NCBI RefSeq assembly: GCF_001687585.2
Contig: NZ_CP016537.2
Coordinates: 902,001-966,000 of the forward strand
Direction of reading: 5' to 3'
Origin: Planococcus halocryophilus
GTDB lineage: Bacteria; Bacillota; Bacilli; Bacillales_A; Planococcaceae
DNA length: 64,000 nt
Numbering within the stretch: position 1 is the first letter of the stretch; every line of letters begins with the position of its first letter. Positions 57,277 through 64,000 of this stretch are shown in pieces. The position numbers and the translations under genes were made by a program. The notes under the pieces are model-generated. The model did not search any database. It was not told the origin of the DNA and was given only the letters and a program-made list of their open reading frames with translations.

Positions 57277-57468
57277 TTAGTCTTCGGAAGGGCGATTTTG
57301 AAATTGTTTCATTTTATCGTCCAAATCGTCAACCATCGCGATCAATCGATCAATGTCTTCAAGTTCTGTGTTTTCAGGTTCAATCGTATCTAATACTTCT
57401 AAAAACATACTTAAGCGTTGCTTCATATAAGAAACTTGCTGTTCTTTATTCGTAATGGATTTTCCCAT
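57277..57468 (-). CDS. SE1561-like small protein
   Basis: A 63-residue helical protein: KEQQVSYMKQRLSMFLEVLD followed by ENTELEDIDRLIAMVDDLDD and a short basic tail. The pattern resembles the small SE1561 family of staphylococci and Planococcaceae, whose function is unknown. It looks like a coiled coil that could oligomerise. ATG 57468 with GAGGTG is the supported start; a longer frame from 57522 lacks a ribosome-binding site. Confidence 0.75.
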   Translation of the reverse strand: MGKSITNKEQQVSYMKQRLSMFLEVLDTIEPENTELEDIDRLIAMVDDLDDKMKQFQNRPSED

Positions 57469-57580
57469 GTGATACACCTCATTTCGCAAGTTAATCGTAC
57501 CGGAAAACGAAGAATATTTCAATAAACTATGGGTAAAACGAATTATTTTACTAGTTTTTATATTTTGAATATTTACTTAA

Positions 57581-57751
57581 TGGTTCGTCTATGTTAAGTT
57601 AAGGTTAATCAAAAGAGAGGGGAGGCCGAAGGAAATCAGCGAAACCACATCACAGCATCAGGAAATTCGAAGGAGGCGGTTCGCACATTTCATCGGTACT
57701 TTAACCGAGAATGACTTTATGAAAGATAACTTAACCGTATATAAAACGTAA
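57581..57751 (+). other. Open frame without a normal start codon
   Basis: The 334-base gap 57469-57802 holds a frame open from 57581 to a stop at 57749-57751. A GGGGAGG site (57619-57625) sits 9 bases before ATC at 57635, from which the frame reads ISETTSQHQEIRRRRFAHF and continues IGTLTENDFMKDNLTVYKT. No ATG, GTG or TTG is present except an internal ATG at 57719. It may be a decayed small gene, a rare ATC start, or chance. Confidence 0.3.
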
Positions 57752-57795
57752 AAGGCTCATCCACCATCTGACATCAGATAGGGAATGAGCCTTTT
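57751..57795. terminator. Terminator of the OsmC gene
   Basis: AAAGGCTCAT (57751-57760) and ATGAGCCTTTT (57785-57795) pair, with an inner CCACCATCTG-type hairpin. On the minus strand it ends in a T-rich run. Confidence 0.8.
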
Positions 57796-57802
57796 ATGAT
57801 GG

Positions 57803-58183
57803 TTAACGAATTTCGTAGGTTTCAACAACTTCAATTGAATCTTGCACAGATTGAACCATTGAACAATTTTTACGCGTCAATTCTAAAATACGTGGCATTT
57901 TTTCGTCTTTAATATCGCCAGTAATAATAAAATGCAAATGTACTTTTTCCACTCGACCAGCTACTTCGTCATTGCGGACAACTTCTTTCACTTCGATTTG
58001 AATATCCTCAAAAGACATTCTCATCTTGTCAAATACTTTTCTCATCACACCACCACTGCAAATCGCCAATGAAGATACTAATAATTGATAAGGTCTAAAG
58101 CCGTGTTCTTCATTACTGGAGATTTGAAGATCGCCGAAAGGTAAATGCCCTGTAAATCCATTTTCATTCATTGAAAAATTCAT
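57803..58183 (-). CDS. OsmC-family protein
   Basis: A 126-residue OsmC/Ohr-fold protein. The two conserved cysteines are present, in SSLAICSGGVM (about residue 41) and KNCSMVQSVQ (about residue 108), with GFRPYQLLV and EEHG upstream. Such proteins reduce organic hydroperoxides, although many members are uncharacterised and this short form may not be a true Ohr. It is divergent from the yfkF-like transporter, 77 bases apart. Confidence 0.85.
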   Translation of the reverse strand: MNFSMNENGFTGHLPFGDLQISSNEEHGFRPYQLLVSSLAICSGGVMRKVFDKMRMSFEDIQIEVKEVVRNDEVAGRVEKVHLHFIITGDIKDEKMPRILELTRKNCSMVQSVQDSIEVVETYEIR

Positions 58184-58260
58184 CTTATAACGCCTCCCTA
58201 TGATAGAATTGTATCTGAAATCATCTCAAATACAAAAGAACAAGCTCATAAGGAGGCACC

Positions 58261-59436
58261 ATGAATTCATATTTACAAAGTGCCCGTGGACGATTTTGGA
58301 TTTTGGTCACCATTGTCTCAATTTCTGGCTTTTCACAAGGTATGTTATTGCCATTGATTGCGGTTATTTTTGAACAAGATGGTGTTTCGTCTGCATTAAA
58401 TGGGTTAAGCGCAACTGGTTTATATGTTGGAACACTGTTAATCGCTCCTTTTATGGAACCGCAACTGCGCAAGTTTGGTTACAAACCGCTCATTTTAGTA
58501 GGAGGGGGATTGGTCATCCTATCTCTTTTTCTTTTTACGTTATGGAAATCGGTATTGTTTTGGTTTTTGTTACGGATATTAATTGGTGTTGGAGACCAAG
58601 CACTTCATTTTTCGACACAGACGTGGATTACGAGTACATCACCTCAGCACCGTTTAGGTCGTAATATTGCGATTTATGGCATGTCTTTTAGCATTGGGTT
58701 TGGTGCAGGACCGTTATTTGTTCCGATGGTAGAAGTATTCGAGGCATTGCCATTTATCGTATCTGGGATCCTTTGTTTGTTTGCTTGGTCTTTAGTTTTT
58801 TTAGTGAAAAATGATTTCCCTGAAGCTACTGGCAGCGCTATGACAGCGCGTGGAACAATTGGTCGTTTTAAAGCAGCCACCCTAATTGCCTGGGTCGCAT
58901 TTTTACCGCCACTAGGTTATGGCTTTTTAGAAGCCTCTCTCAATGCAATTTATCCTGTCTATGCATTGCGGCAATCTATTGAAGTGGGCATGGTTTCAAT
59001 AATGCTGGCTGCTTTTTCAGCAGGAGCAATTGCTACACAATTACCGTTAGGAAATTTGAGTGATCGCATTGGCCGGAAAAAAGTATTGTTAGTAGCGTTA
59101 GTGGGGGGGGCAGTGGTTTTTGTAGCTGCTAGCTTTTATGAAACAAATGCATGGATGACTGTAGGTTTCTTTGCTTTAGCGGGTATGTTTGTAGGCTCTA
59201 CATTTTCACTGGGTATTTCATACATGGCCGACTTAATGCCAAAAGACTTATTGCCTACGGGGAACTTACTATGTGGAATTGCATTTAGCATTGGAAGTTT
59301 AGCAGGACCCACAATGGGCGGAGTGTTTATTCAATACTCAGGAGGATTAAGTTTCTTACTACTAATTGCTAGTATATTATTCGTAATTGCCCTACCTATT
59401 GCATTAAAAAAACCAACTAATACAAGTGTTGTCTAA
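58261..59436 (+). CDS. yfkF: MFS transporter (YfkF-like)
   Basis: A 391-residue, 12-helix major facilitator. The central motif-A loop reads GNLSDRIGRKKVLL (about residue 263-276) and the N-terminal half carries LLRILIGVGDQALHF. The length is that of B. subtilis YfkF, which lies in the same yfk neighbourhood. It probably exports a drug or metabolite, but no substrate is known. An AAGGAGG ribosome-binding site sits at the right spacing before ATG 58261. Two terminator hairpins follow. Confidence 0.85.
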   Translation: MNSYLQSARGRFWILVTIVSISGFSQGMLLPLIAVIFEQDGVSSALNGLSATGLYVGTLLIAPFMEPQLRKFGYKPLILVGGGLVILSLFLFTLWKSVLFWFLLRILIGVGDQALHFSTQTWITSTSPQHRLGRNIAIYGMSFSIGFGAGPLFVPMVEVFEALPFIVSGILCLFAWSLVFLVKNDFPEATGSAMTARGTIGRFKAATLIAWVAFLPPLGYGFLEASLNAIYPVYALRQSIEVGMVSIMLAAFSAGAIATQLPLGNLSDRIGRKKVLLVALVGGAVVFVAASFYETNAWMTVGFFALAGMFVGSTFSLGISYMADLMPKDLLPTGNLLCGIAFSIGSLAGPTMGGVFIQYSGGLSFLLLIASILFVIALPIALKKPTNTSVV

Positions 59437-59493
59437 CAAAAAACTCCTCTTTTGTTTACTTAAAGCGATCAGAGCGATTTGTTCCCAACAAAA

Positions 59494-59534
59494 AACCTGT
59501 AGACAATTCGAATAAATCGAGTTGTCTACAGGTT
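59494..59534 (-). terminator. Terminator hairpin for the minus-strand rlmCD paralog
   Basis: AACCTGTAGACAA (59495-59507) and TTGTCTACAGGTT (59522-59534) pair; on the minus strand a run of T residues follows. Related in sequence to the hairpin at 39788-39836. Confidence 0.82.
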
Positions 59535-59536
59535 GA

Positions 59537-59576
59537 GCTGAAGCCAAGTTTGTGAAATCTTGGTTTCAGCTTTTTT
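59537..59576 (+). terminator. Terminator for the yfkF-like gene
   Basis: GCTGAAGCCAAG (59537-59548) and CTTGGTTTCAGC (59559-59570), one G-T wobble, then six T residues. Confidence 0.85.
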
Positions 59577-60939
59577 ATTTCAGTACCAGCTTTGTGACCG
59601 ATTCTACTTGCGCAGTTTGCGGGAACATATCGACCGGTTGAATATATTCGATTCGGTAAATTTTCGTTAGTTGTTGCAAGTCTTTAGCCAAAGTAGAAGG
59701 GTTACACGACGTATAAACAAAACGTTTTGGTTTAACTTTCAAGATGGTTTGTAAGAGTGAATCTGCTAGACCTGTACGTGGCGGATCGACCGTTAAAACA
59801 TCTGGAACGAAACCTTCATTGCTCCAAAGCTCTAACCATTTTTCGGCTGTACCTGTTACGTATTTCGCGGTATAACCTTGTGCTTTTGCATTTGCTTTTG
59901 CATCGACTACACTTTCATGGAGAACGTCCATGCCACGAATTTCTTTCGCACTGTCTGCTAGCCAAAGACCAATTGTCCCAACGCCACAATAAGCATCAAC
60001 GACGGTTTCTTTACCAGTTAACTCAGCGGCACGTTTGATTTCGTCGTATAATTTAACGGTTTGCGTTGGATTGAGTTGGAAAAAGGCACGTGCGGATAAA
60101 TCGAATGCTAATTCGCCTAGCTCTTCGTGTATGGTATCTTTACCGAATAATGTGATGGTTTCGTCACCAAATACCAGAGATGTTTTCTCTTTATTGATAT
60201 TTTGAACGATTGAGACTAAGTTAGTATCAATTTTCTGCAAGCGCTCTAGTAATAATTCTTTTTGTGGAATTTTCGAGCGTGTCGTTACTAAAACAAGTTG
60301 GATTTCTCCAGTGTTTACCCCAGTGCGTACGACGATTGTGCGGATAATTCCTTTCATCGTCTTGCCATCGTATATCGGCATTTTCAATTCTTCTAAAATG
60401 CGTTTAACAGCATTCGTAATAACCGTTGTATCAGGATGTTGAACGATACATTCATCAATATCTAAAAGTTGATGAGACCCTTCAGCAAATAATCCGGCGA
60501 TCACTTTCGAACCCTTTAGACGTGTTTGGAATTGGCTCTTATTGCGGTAACGCCACGGATCTTCCATGCCAATGGTTTCTTCGACTTGAACCTTTGTTCC
60601 TTTTAAATAACGTTCCAGTGCTTGTACAACTAAATCACGCTTTTCAACAAGCTGTTGACCATATGTCATATGCTGCAACTGACAGCCACCACACGCTTCA
60701 TAAATTGGGCAAGGTGGAGTTTGGCGGTGAGGCGACGCTGTGCGAATCTTAATAATGCGTGCTTGAGCAAAATTTCGTTTGACCAGCGTTACTTGCGCAG
60801 TGATTTCTTCTCCTGGCAAAGCTCCAGGTACGAATACGACATTGCGTTTAAAATAGCCAATGCCTTCCCCGTTGATCCCGAGTCGTTTAATCGTCATCGG
60901 AATTTTTTGGCCTTCTTCAATAATAGGTTTATCGTTCAT
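59575..60939 (-). CDS. 23S rRNA (uracil-5-)-methyltransferase, RumA family (YfjO-like paralog)
   Basis: A 454-residue paralog of the enzyme at 28182-29543. It has an N-terminal TRAM domain ([16 protein letters not shown]), Fe-S cysteines in [14 protein letters not shown], the SAM site [15 protein letters not shown], and the catalytic block [14 protein letters not shown]. All catalytic residues look intact, so it should be active on a uridine in RNA, but its target is not established. B. subtilis likewise has YefA and YfjO. ATG 60939 with GAAGGATG was chosen over GTG 60948. Confidence 0.9.
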   Translation of the reverse strand: MNDKPIIEEGQKIPMTIKRLGINGEGIGYFKRNVVFVPGALPGEEITAQVTLVKRNFAQARIIKIRTASPHRQTPPCPIYEACGGCQLQHMTYGQQLVEKRDLVVQALERYLKGTKVQVEETIGMEDPWRYRNKSQFQTRLKGSKVIAGLFAEGSHQLLDIDECIVQHPDTTVITNAVKRILEELKMPIYDGKTMKGIIRTIVVRTGVNTGEIQLVLVTTRSKIPQKELLLERLQKIDTNLVSIVQNINKEKTSLVFGDETITLFGKDTIHEELGELAFDLSARAFFQLNPTQTVKLYDEIKRAAELTGKETVVDAYCGVGTIGLWLADSAKEIRGMDVLHESVVDAKANAKAQGYTAKYVTGTAEKWLELWSNEGFVPDVLTVDPPRTGLADSLLQTILKVKPKRFVYTSCNPSTLAKDLQQLTKIYRIEYIQPVDMFPQTAQVESVTKLVLK

Positions 60940-60980
60940 GGATCTCACATCCTTCAGTTAATCATCTCCCCATTATAGTC

Positions 60981-61883
60981 TTATTTATAGATATCAGCCA
61001 GTGCTGATCGCAAATTCGGAAACTTGAATTGAAAACCATGTTGTTCAAGAACGGTCGGTAGCACTTTTTGTCCTTCAAGAACAAGCTGGCTTTTGTCTCC
61101 CAATACGGTCTTCATCGCAATGGACGGAACTGGAATCCAATGTGGCCGCCCAAGAACATGACCAATTTCTTTACCGAACTCTTTCATTTGTTTCGGATGC
61201 GGCGCTGTCACGTTAAAAGCCCCACTTAATTGATCATTATCAAGTGCAAAGATTAATGCGCGTGCTACATCTTTAATATGAATCCATGACAGCCATTGTT
61301 TGCCAGATCCAACAGTGCCGCCAGCGAACATTTTATAAGGCAAAGCCATTAAAGGTAAAGCCCCTCCATTTTTTCCAAGAATAATGCCGAAACGTCCACA
61401 CGCTACACGTAATCCATCTTCTTCAGCACGATGAGCTAAAATTTCCCAATCACGTACCGTTTGTGCCAAGAAGTCTGAACCAACATCGGCAGAAGCCTCA
61501 GTATAAGTAACCGTTTGAGAAGGTGGATAAATACCGACAGCGCTGGCGTTTACTAAAACTTTTGGCTTTTTCTCTAGCTTGTGAATAATGCGCAATAATT
61601 CATTTGTTGCATCCATACGACTTGAGTAAATCAGTTTTTTCTGTTCTTCGCTCCAGCGACCATCATTAATAGACGCACCAGCTAAATTGATAAAAGCATC
61701 AACACCTTCTAACTGCTCTTCGGGTTTTGCATCTTCAGTTAACCACTTTACGTATGTAATTCTGCTCTCAGAAGTTTTTTTCGCTTTTCTTGTCAAAATA
61801 TACACTTCATCGCCTCTAGCGATTAATAAACGAACCAATTCTTTACCTACAAATCCAGTACCACCAGTAATTGCAATTTTCAT
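60981..61883 (-). CDS. yfhF: TIGR01777-family sugar epimerase-like protein (YfhF-like)
   Basis: A 300-residue NAD(P)-binding Rossmann protein of the extended SDR type. The dinucleotide motif ITGGTGFVGKELVRLL is at the N-terminus, NLAGASINDGRW follows, and NASAVGIYP supplies the Ser/Tyr region. A C-terminal DUF1731 region ends VLPTVLEQHGFQFKFPNLRSAL. Its reaction is unknown. The second ATG (61883) is 8 bases from AGGAGG; the first (61889) is only 2 bases away. It is divergent from recX, as in B. subtilis. Confidence 0.88.
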   Translation of the reverse strand: MKIAITGGTGFVGKELVRLLIARGDEVYILTRKAKKTSESRITYVKWLTEDAKPEEQLEGVDAFINLAGASINDGRWSEEQKKLIYSSRMDATNELLRIIHKLEKKPKVLVNASAVGIYPPSQTVTYTEASADVGSDFLAQTVRDWEILAHRAEEDGLRVACGRFGIILGKNGGALPLMALPYKMFAGGTVGSGKQWLSWIHIKDVARALIFALDNDQLSGAFNVTAPHPKQMKEFGKEIGHVLGRPHWIPVPSIAMKTVLGDKSQLVLEGQKVLPTVLEQHGFQFKFPNLRSALADIYK

Positions 61884-61987
61884 ATCCATCGCCTCCTATT
61901 TCTTACTAGCATACCCTTTTAGACCTCAAGCTATGCCATTGTCTGCTTGAAAGGTGTATAATATAACAAGAAGAGAGGTGCCAGTAA

Positions 61988-62794
61988 ATGCCGGTTATTT
62001 CGAAAATCACACAGGGAAAGAAAAACCCTGAAAGGTATAATATCTTCTTTGAAGATAAATATGCTTTTAGCGTGGATGAGGCGGTGCTTATCCGGTATCA
62101 GCTCACAAAAGGAAAAGAGCTGGATCAATGGACCATCGAAGAAGTCAATTTCGAAGATGAAGTCCGAAAAGCTTATAACAAAGCGCTCTACTATCTTGGG
62201 TTCCGTATGAGAAGTGAAGGCGAAGTGCGTCAAAAACTAAAAGAAAAAGAATACGGAGATGCCGTAATAGATGAAGCCATCAAAAAATTGTATGTCCATA
62301 GTTTTTTGGATGACCAGCAATTTTCAGAAGCGCTAATGCGAACACAAATTAAATCAGGCAAAAAAGGTCCGCGCGCGATTCAGCAAGATATGCAAAAGAG
62401 AGGAATTGATAAACAGATGCAAAAAGATGTTTTGGATTCCTATTCAGAAGAAGAACAATTAGAAGTCGCAAAAGGACTCGCTGAGAAAATTGCGTTAAAA
62501 GAAAAAATGAAAACGCCAAGTCAAATCAATCAAAAAATTAGTGATACTTTGATGAGAAAAGGTTATAACTACGCACTGATTAAATTAGCGATCGAAGATT
62601 TAGATCTTGAAAAAGACGAAGATCAGTGGTCAGAAATGATTGCAGACCAAGGGGATAAACTATGGCGTAAGCATAGTTCAAAACTGACGGGTTATGATTT
62701 AAAGTCGAAAGTAAAGCAAGGACTTTATCAAAAAGGATTCCCGAGTGAAGTAATCAACGATTATTTAGAAAAAAAGGAGCTTGAAGATGACTGA
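61988..62794 (+). CDS. recX: RecA regulatory protein RecX
   Basis: A 268-residue modulator of RecA filaments. It is built of three-helix tandem repeats: YYLGFRMRSEGEVRQKLKEK, then FLDDQQFSEALMRTQIKSGK and GPRAIQQDMQKRGI, and the C-terminal set KLTGYDLKSKVKQGLYQKG. The length fits the Bacillales YfhG/RecX group. An AGAGAGGTG ribosome-binding site precedes the ATG and a TATAAT hexamer lies upstream (GTGTATAATA). The end overlaps the yfhH-like gene by 8 bases. Confidence 0.93.
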   Translation: MPVISKITQGKKNPERYNIFFEDKYAFSVDEAVLIRYQLTKGKELDQWTIEEVNFEDEVRKAYNKALYYLGFRMRSEGEVRQKLKEKEYGDAVIDEAIKKLYVHSFLDDQQFSEALMRTQIKSGKKGPRAIQQDMQKRGIDKQMQKDVLDSYSEEEQLEVAKGLAEKIALKEKMKTPSQINQKISDTLMRKGYNYALIKLAIEDLDLEKDEDQWSEMIADQGDKLWRKHSSKLTGYDLKSKVKQGLYQKGFPSEVINDYLEKKELEDD

Positions 62795-63119
62795 ACAAAA
62801 GCCTTATAGTGATATGACAGAGCATGAACTCCATGGGGAAATTGCTCGGTTAAGAGAAAAAGCAAGAAAAGCTGAACAACTTGGTATCATTAATGAATTT
62901 GCGGTACTCGAGCGAAAAGCAACAATGGCAGCAGCTTACTTACTAGATCCTGCTGATTTCAAACCAGGGGAAGTTTACCGCATCGAAGGAGACCCGAATG
63001 TCTATTTTCAAATCGATTATTTAAAAGGTCGATTTGCTTGGGGTTATCGTATGGGTGGAGAAAAACATACGGAAGCGTTGCCGATTTCTATGCTGCGCCC
63101 GTTGAAAGAAGGGAAGTAA
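62787..63119 (+). CDS. yfhH: DUF1811 family protein (YfhH-like)
   Basis: A 110-residue cytosolic protein. An N-terminal helical part (MTEHELHGEIARLREKARKA then INEFAVLERKATMAAAYLL) precedes a small beta domain ending FAWGYRMGGEKHTEALPIS. The sequence and position after recX match B. subtilis YfhH, a member of DUF1811 with no known role. ATG 62787 has AAAAGGAGC upstream; the in-frame TTG at 62781 is less likely. Confidence 0.9.
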   Translation: MTEQKPYSDMTEHELHGEIARLREKARKAEQLGIINEFAVLERKATMAAAYLLDPADFKPGEVYRIEGDPNVYFQIDYLKGRFAWGYRMGGEKHTEALPISMLRPLKEGK

Positions 63120-63123
63120 ACAA

Positions 63124-63375
63124 ATGAAAGAAATTATTGAGCAATTAACAATTGAGTTGTTAGAAAAAAATCCGAATCTATCTGAAGAAAAAGCACGTAC
63201 GTGGATTGAACTGTTGGCATCCGATTTTGAATCGTCTTATGCGAAAGCAGGATATGATTATCAAGGAACAGCAGTAGTCGAGAAAGTTATGCGTCAGTGG
63301 ATCGATAGCTACGGCGACAAAATTCATGAATTTGCTGGGACGAATCCAAAATACGCACATTTACTAAAAGACTAG
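63124..63375 (+). CDS. yfhJ: YfhJ-like WVELL-motif small protein
   Basis: An 83-residue protein with KARTWIELLASDFESSYAKA in the centre, the defining motif of the YfhJ family, and the ending HEFAGTNPKYAHLL. The family has no assigned function. It follows yfhH by 4 bases and a bidirectional terminator closes the recX-yfhH-yfhJ unit. Confidence 0.88.
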   Translation: MKEIIEQLTIELLEKNPNLSEEKARTWIELLASDFESSYAKAGYDYQGTAVVEKVMRQWIDSYGDKIHEFAGTNPKYAHLLKD

Positions 63376-63410
63376 TAAGCAAACGGAAATAGGTGTGAAA
63401 AACTAAAAAA

Positions 63411-63441
63411 AGAAAACGCGCACCCTGGGGTGTGCGTTTTC
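63411..63441. terminator. Bidirectional terminator between yfhJ and yfhP
   Basis: AAAACGC-G-CACCC and GGGTG-T-GCGTTTT form a strong hairpin with A and T flanks, serving both convergent genes. Confidence 0.9.
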
Positions 63442-64000
63442 TAGTTATGACTGAAATCCAATTTTTTTCTCAATTTGTCTTCACTGAAAATCCAACCGGT
63501 ATAGGAATTGATGATATTGTAATCTTTGTCTAAATGGACAACAGCAACAAACGGATAATAATCGTTGCTCCGGTACCGCAAATCAATTAGTCGTACTTCG
63601 AATACTTCACCGTATTCATTGATTTCCCAACGGTACAATGGGGAAAAAGAAATAAATGCGGCAATATTCTTATCTTTCATCGCCGCTTGCATCAAATTGT
63701 TTTCAGGCATTTCTTTTTTCATAAACTTATCGTAAATGTTAATCGTTCGTCCATACGCCCGTCCAACAAAATGGTGACGATCCGTATCAGCTGCAATACG
63801 CCAGTGGAAAAAGCGCATTGTCGGAGCAACAAAAACGTTCGTGGCACCTGGAATGGTATTCAAAACAGCATGTTTAATGGCTGCTTGTAACGCGAATCGT
63901 GCAAGGTAATAAAAAAGCATAGCAATGTAAAGCATGCTAATGGTCCAAACTGGATTCGCGCCAAATGCCCATATAATCAAAGCCAGGACATGAGCCCCGA
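63441..64000 (-). CDS. yfhP: YfhP-like membrane-associated metal-dependent hydrolase (5' truncated)
   Basis: The C-terminal 186 or so residues of a minus-strand gene whose start lies beyond the window; the frame is open to base 64000. Two hydrophobic helices (GANPVWTISMLYIAMLFYYL and neighbours) are followed by a soluble domain with NVFVAPTMRFFHWRIAADTD and RHHFVGRAYGR. The sequence and the yfhF-recX-yfhH-yfhJ context match YfhP of the YdjM-type hydrolase family. Its N-terminal metal-site motifs cannot be checked here. Confidence 0.75.
   Translation of the reverse strand, partial: GAHVLALIIWAFGANPVWTISMLYIAMLFYYLARFALQAAIKHAVLNTIPGATNVFVAPTMRFFHWRIAADTDRHHFVGRAYGRTINIYDKFMKKEMPENNLMQAAMKDKNIAAFISFSPLYRWEINEYGEVFEVRLIDLRYRSNDYYPFVAVVHLDKDYNIINSYTGWIFSEDKLRKKLDFSHN

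Overview
The window looks like the chromosome of a low-GC Gram-positive bacterium of the order Bacillales, most likely Planococcaceae (Planococcus or a close relative). This rests on two things. Gene content and order match two separate Bacillus subtilis neighbourhoods, the pur-yerABC-pcrB-pcrA-ligA-camS-gatCAB-dgkB-rlmCD block and the yfk/yfj/yfh block. Protein lengths and sequences are Bacillales-like but clearly not B. subtilis, and the intergenic repeats resemble types I associate with Planococcaceae and Bacillaceae. The genus is inference; a 16S or whole-genome comparison would decide it. I saw no rRNA, tRNA, CRISPR array, prophage or transposase gene.

Layout. 1-8.7 kb: the distal part of the purine operon (purQ partial, purL, purF, purM, purN, purH, purD), tightly packed with overlaps and closed by a terminator. 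8.9-19.2 kb: a GNAT acetyltransferase, yerA, yerB, yerC, then pcrB-pcrA-ligA-camS, with a LexA-box-like site and a promoter inside the end of pcrB. 19.3-22.5 kb: gatCAB, the Asp/Glu-tRNA amidotransferase. 22.57-23.04 kb: a tandem array of structured 182-bp repeats. 23.4-29.5 kb: a thioredoxin-fold protein, the lipid kinase dgkB, a Nudix hydrolase, a cytochrome bd operon with a 36-residue cydS-like third gene, and the 23S rRNA methyltransferase rlmCD. 29.6-33.1 kb: an SRPBCC protein, a tiny FbpA-like gene, and a divergent TetR/multidrug-exporter pair with matching operators. 33.3-36.6 kb: a DEAD-box helicase, an M29 aminopeptidase and a GDSL esterase in one operon. 36.7-49.3 kb: small basic and membrane proteins, an M20 peptidase, a TPP-riboswitch-controlled thiamine transporter gene thiT, methionine aminopeptidase, a TspO-like protein, oligoendopeptidase F, GNAT and DinB proteins, carbonic anhydrase, mreBH, a second M29 aminopeptidase, and the pseudouridine-degradation pair psuK-psuG. 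49.4-51.7 kb: a flavin monooxygenase interrupted by a frameshift, followed by a methyltransferase. 51.66-51.93 kb: a tandem of structured repeats with compensatory base changes. 52-64 kb: yfkK-like, an AGCS symporter, ytxH-like, yfkH-like, a P1B-4 metal ATPase, an SE1561-like protein, an OsmC protein, a yfkF-like transporter, a second RlmCD/RumA paralog, yfhF, recX, yfhH, yfhJ and the C-terminal part of yfhP.

Most of the window is core chromosome. The signals most worth following are the intergenic ones. They comprise three unrelated families of structured repeats (9.6, 22.6-23.0 and 51.7-51.9 kb); a short motif found twice whose differences are mostly synonymous for the peptide KRSERFV; the cydS microprotein; the frameshifted monooxygenase/methyltransferase pair; and regulatory sites for pcrA, the TetR/exporter pair, psuKG and ytxH. 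I did not find a clearly new multi-gene defence or mobile system. The best candidate for something undescribed is the covarying repeat family next to the monooxygenase/methyltransferase pair.
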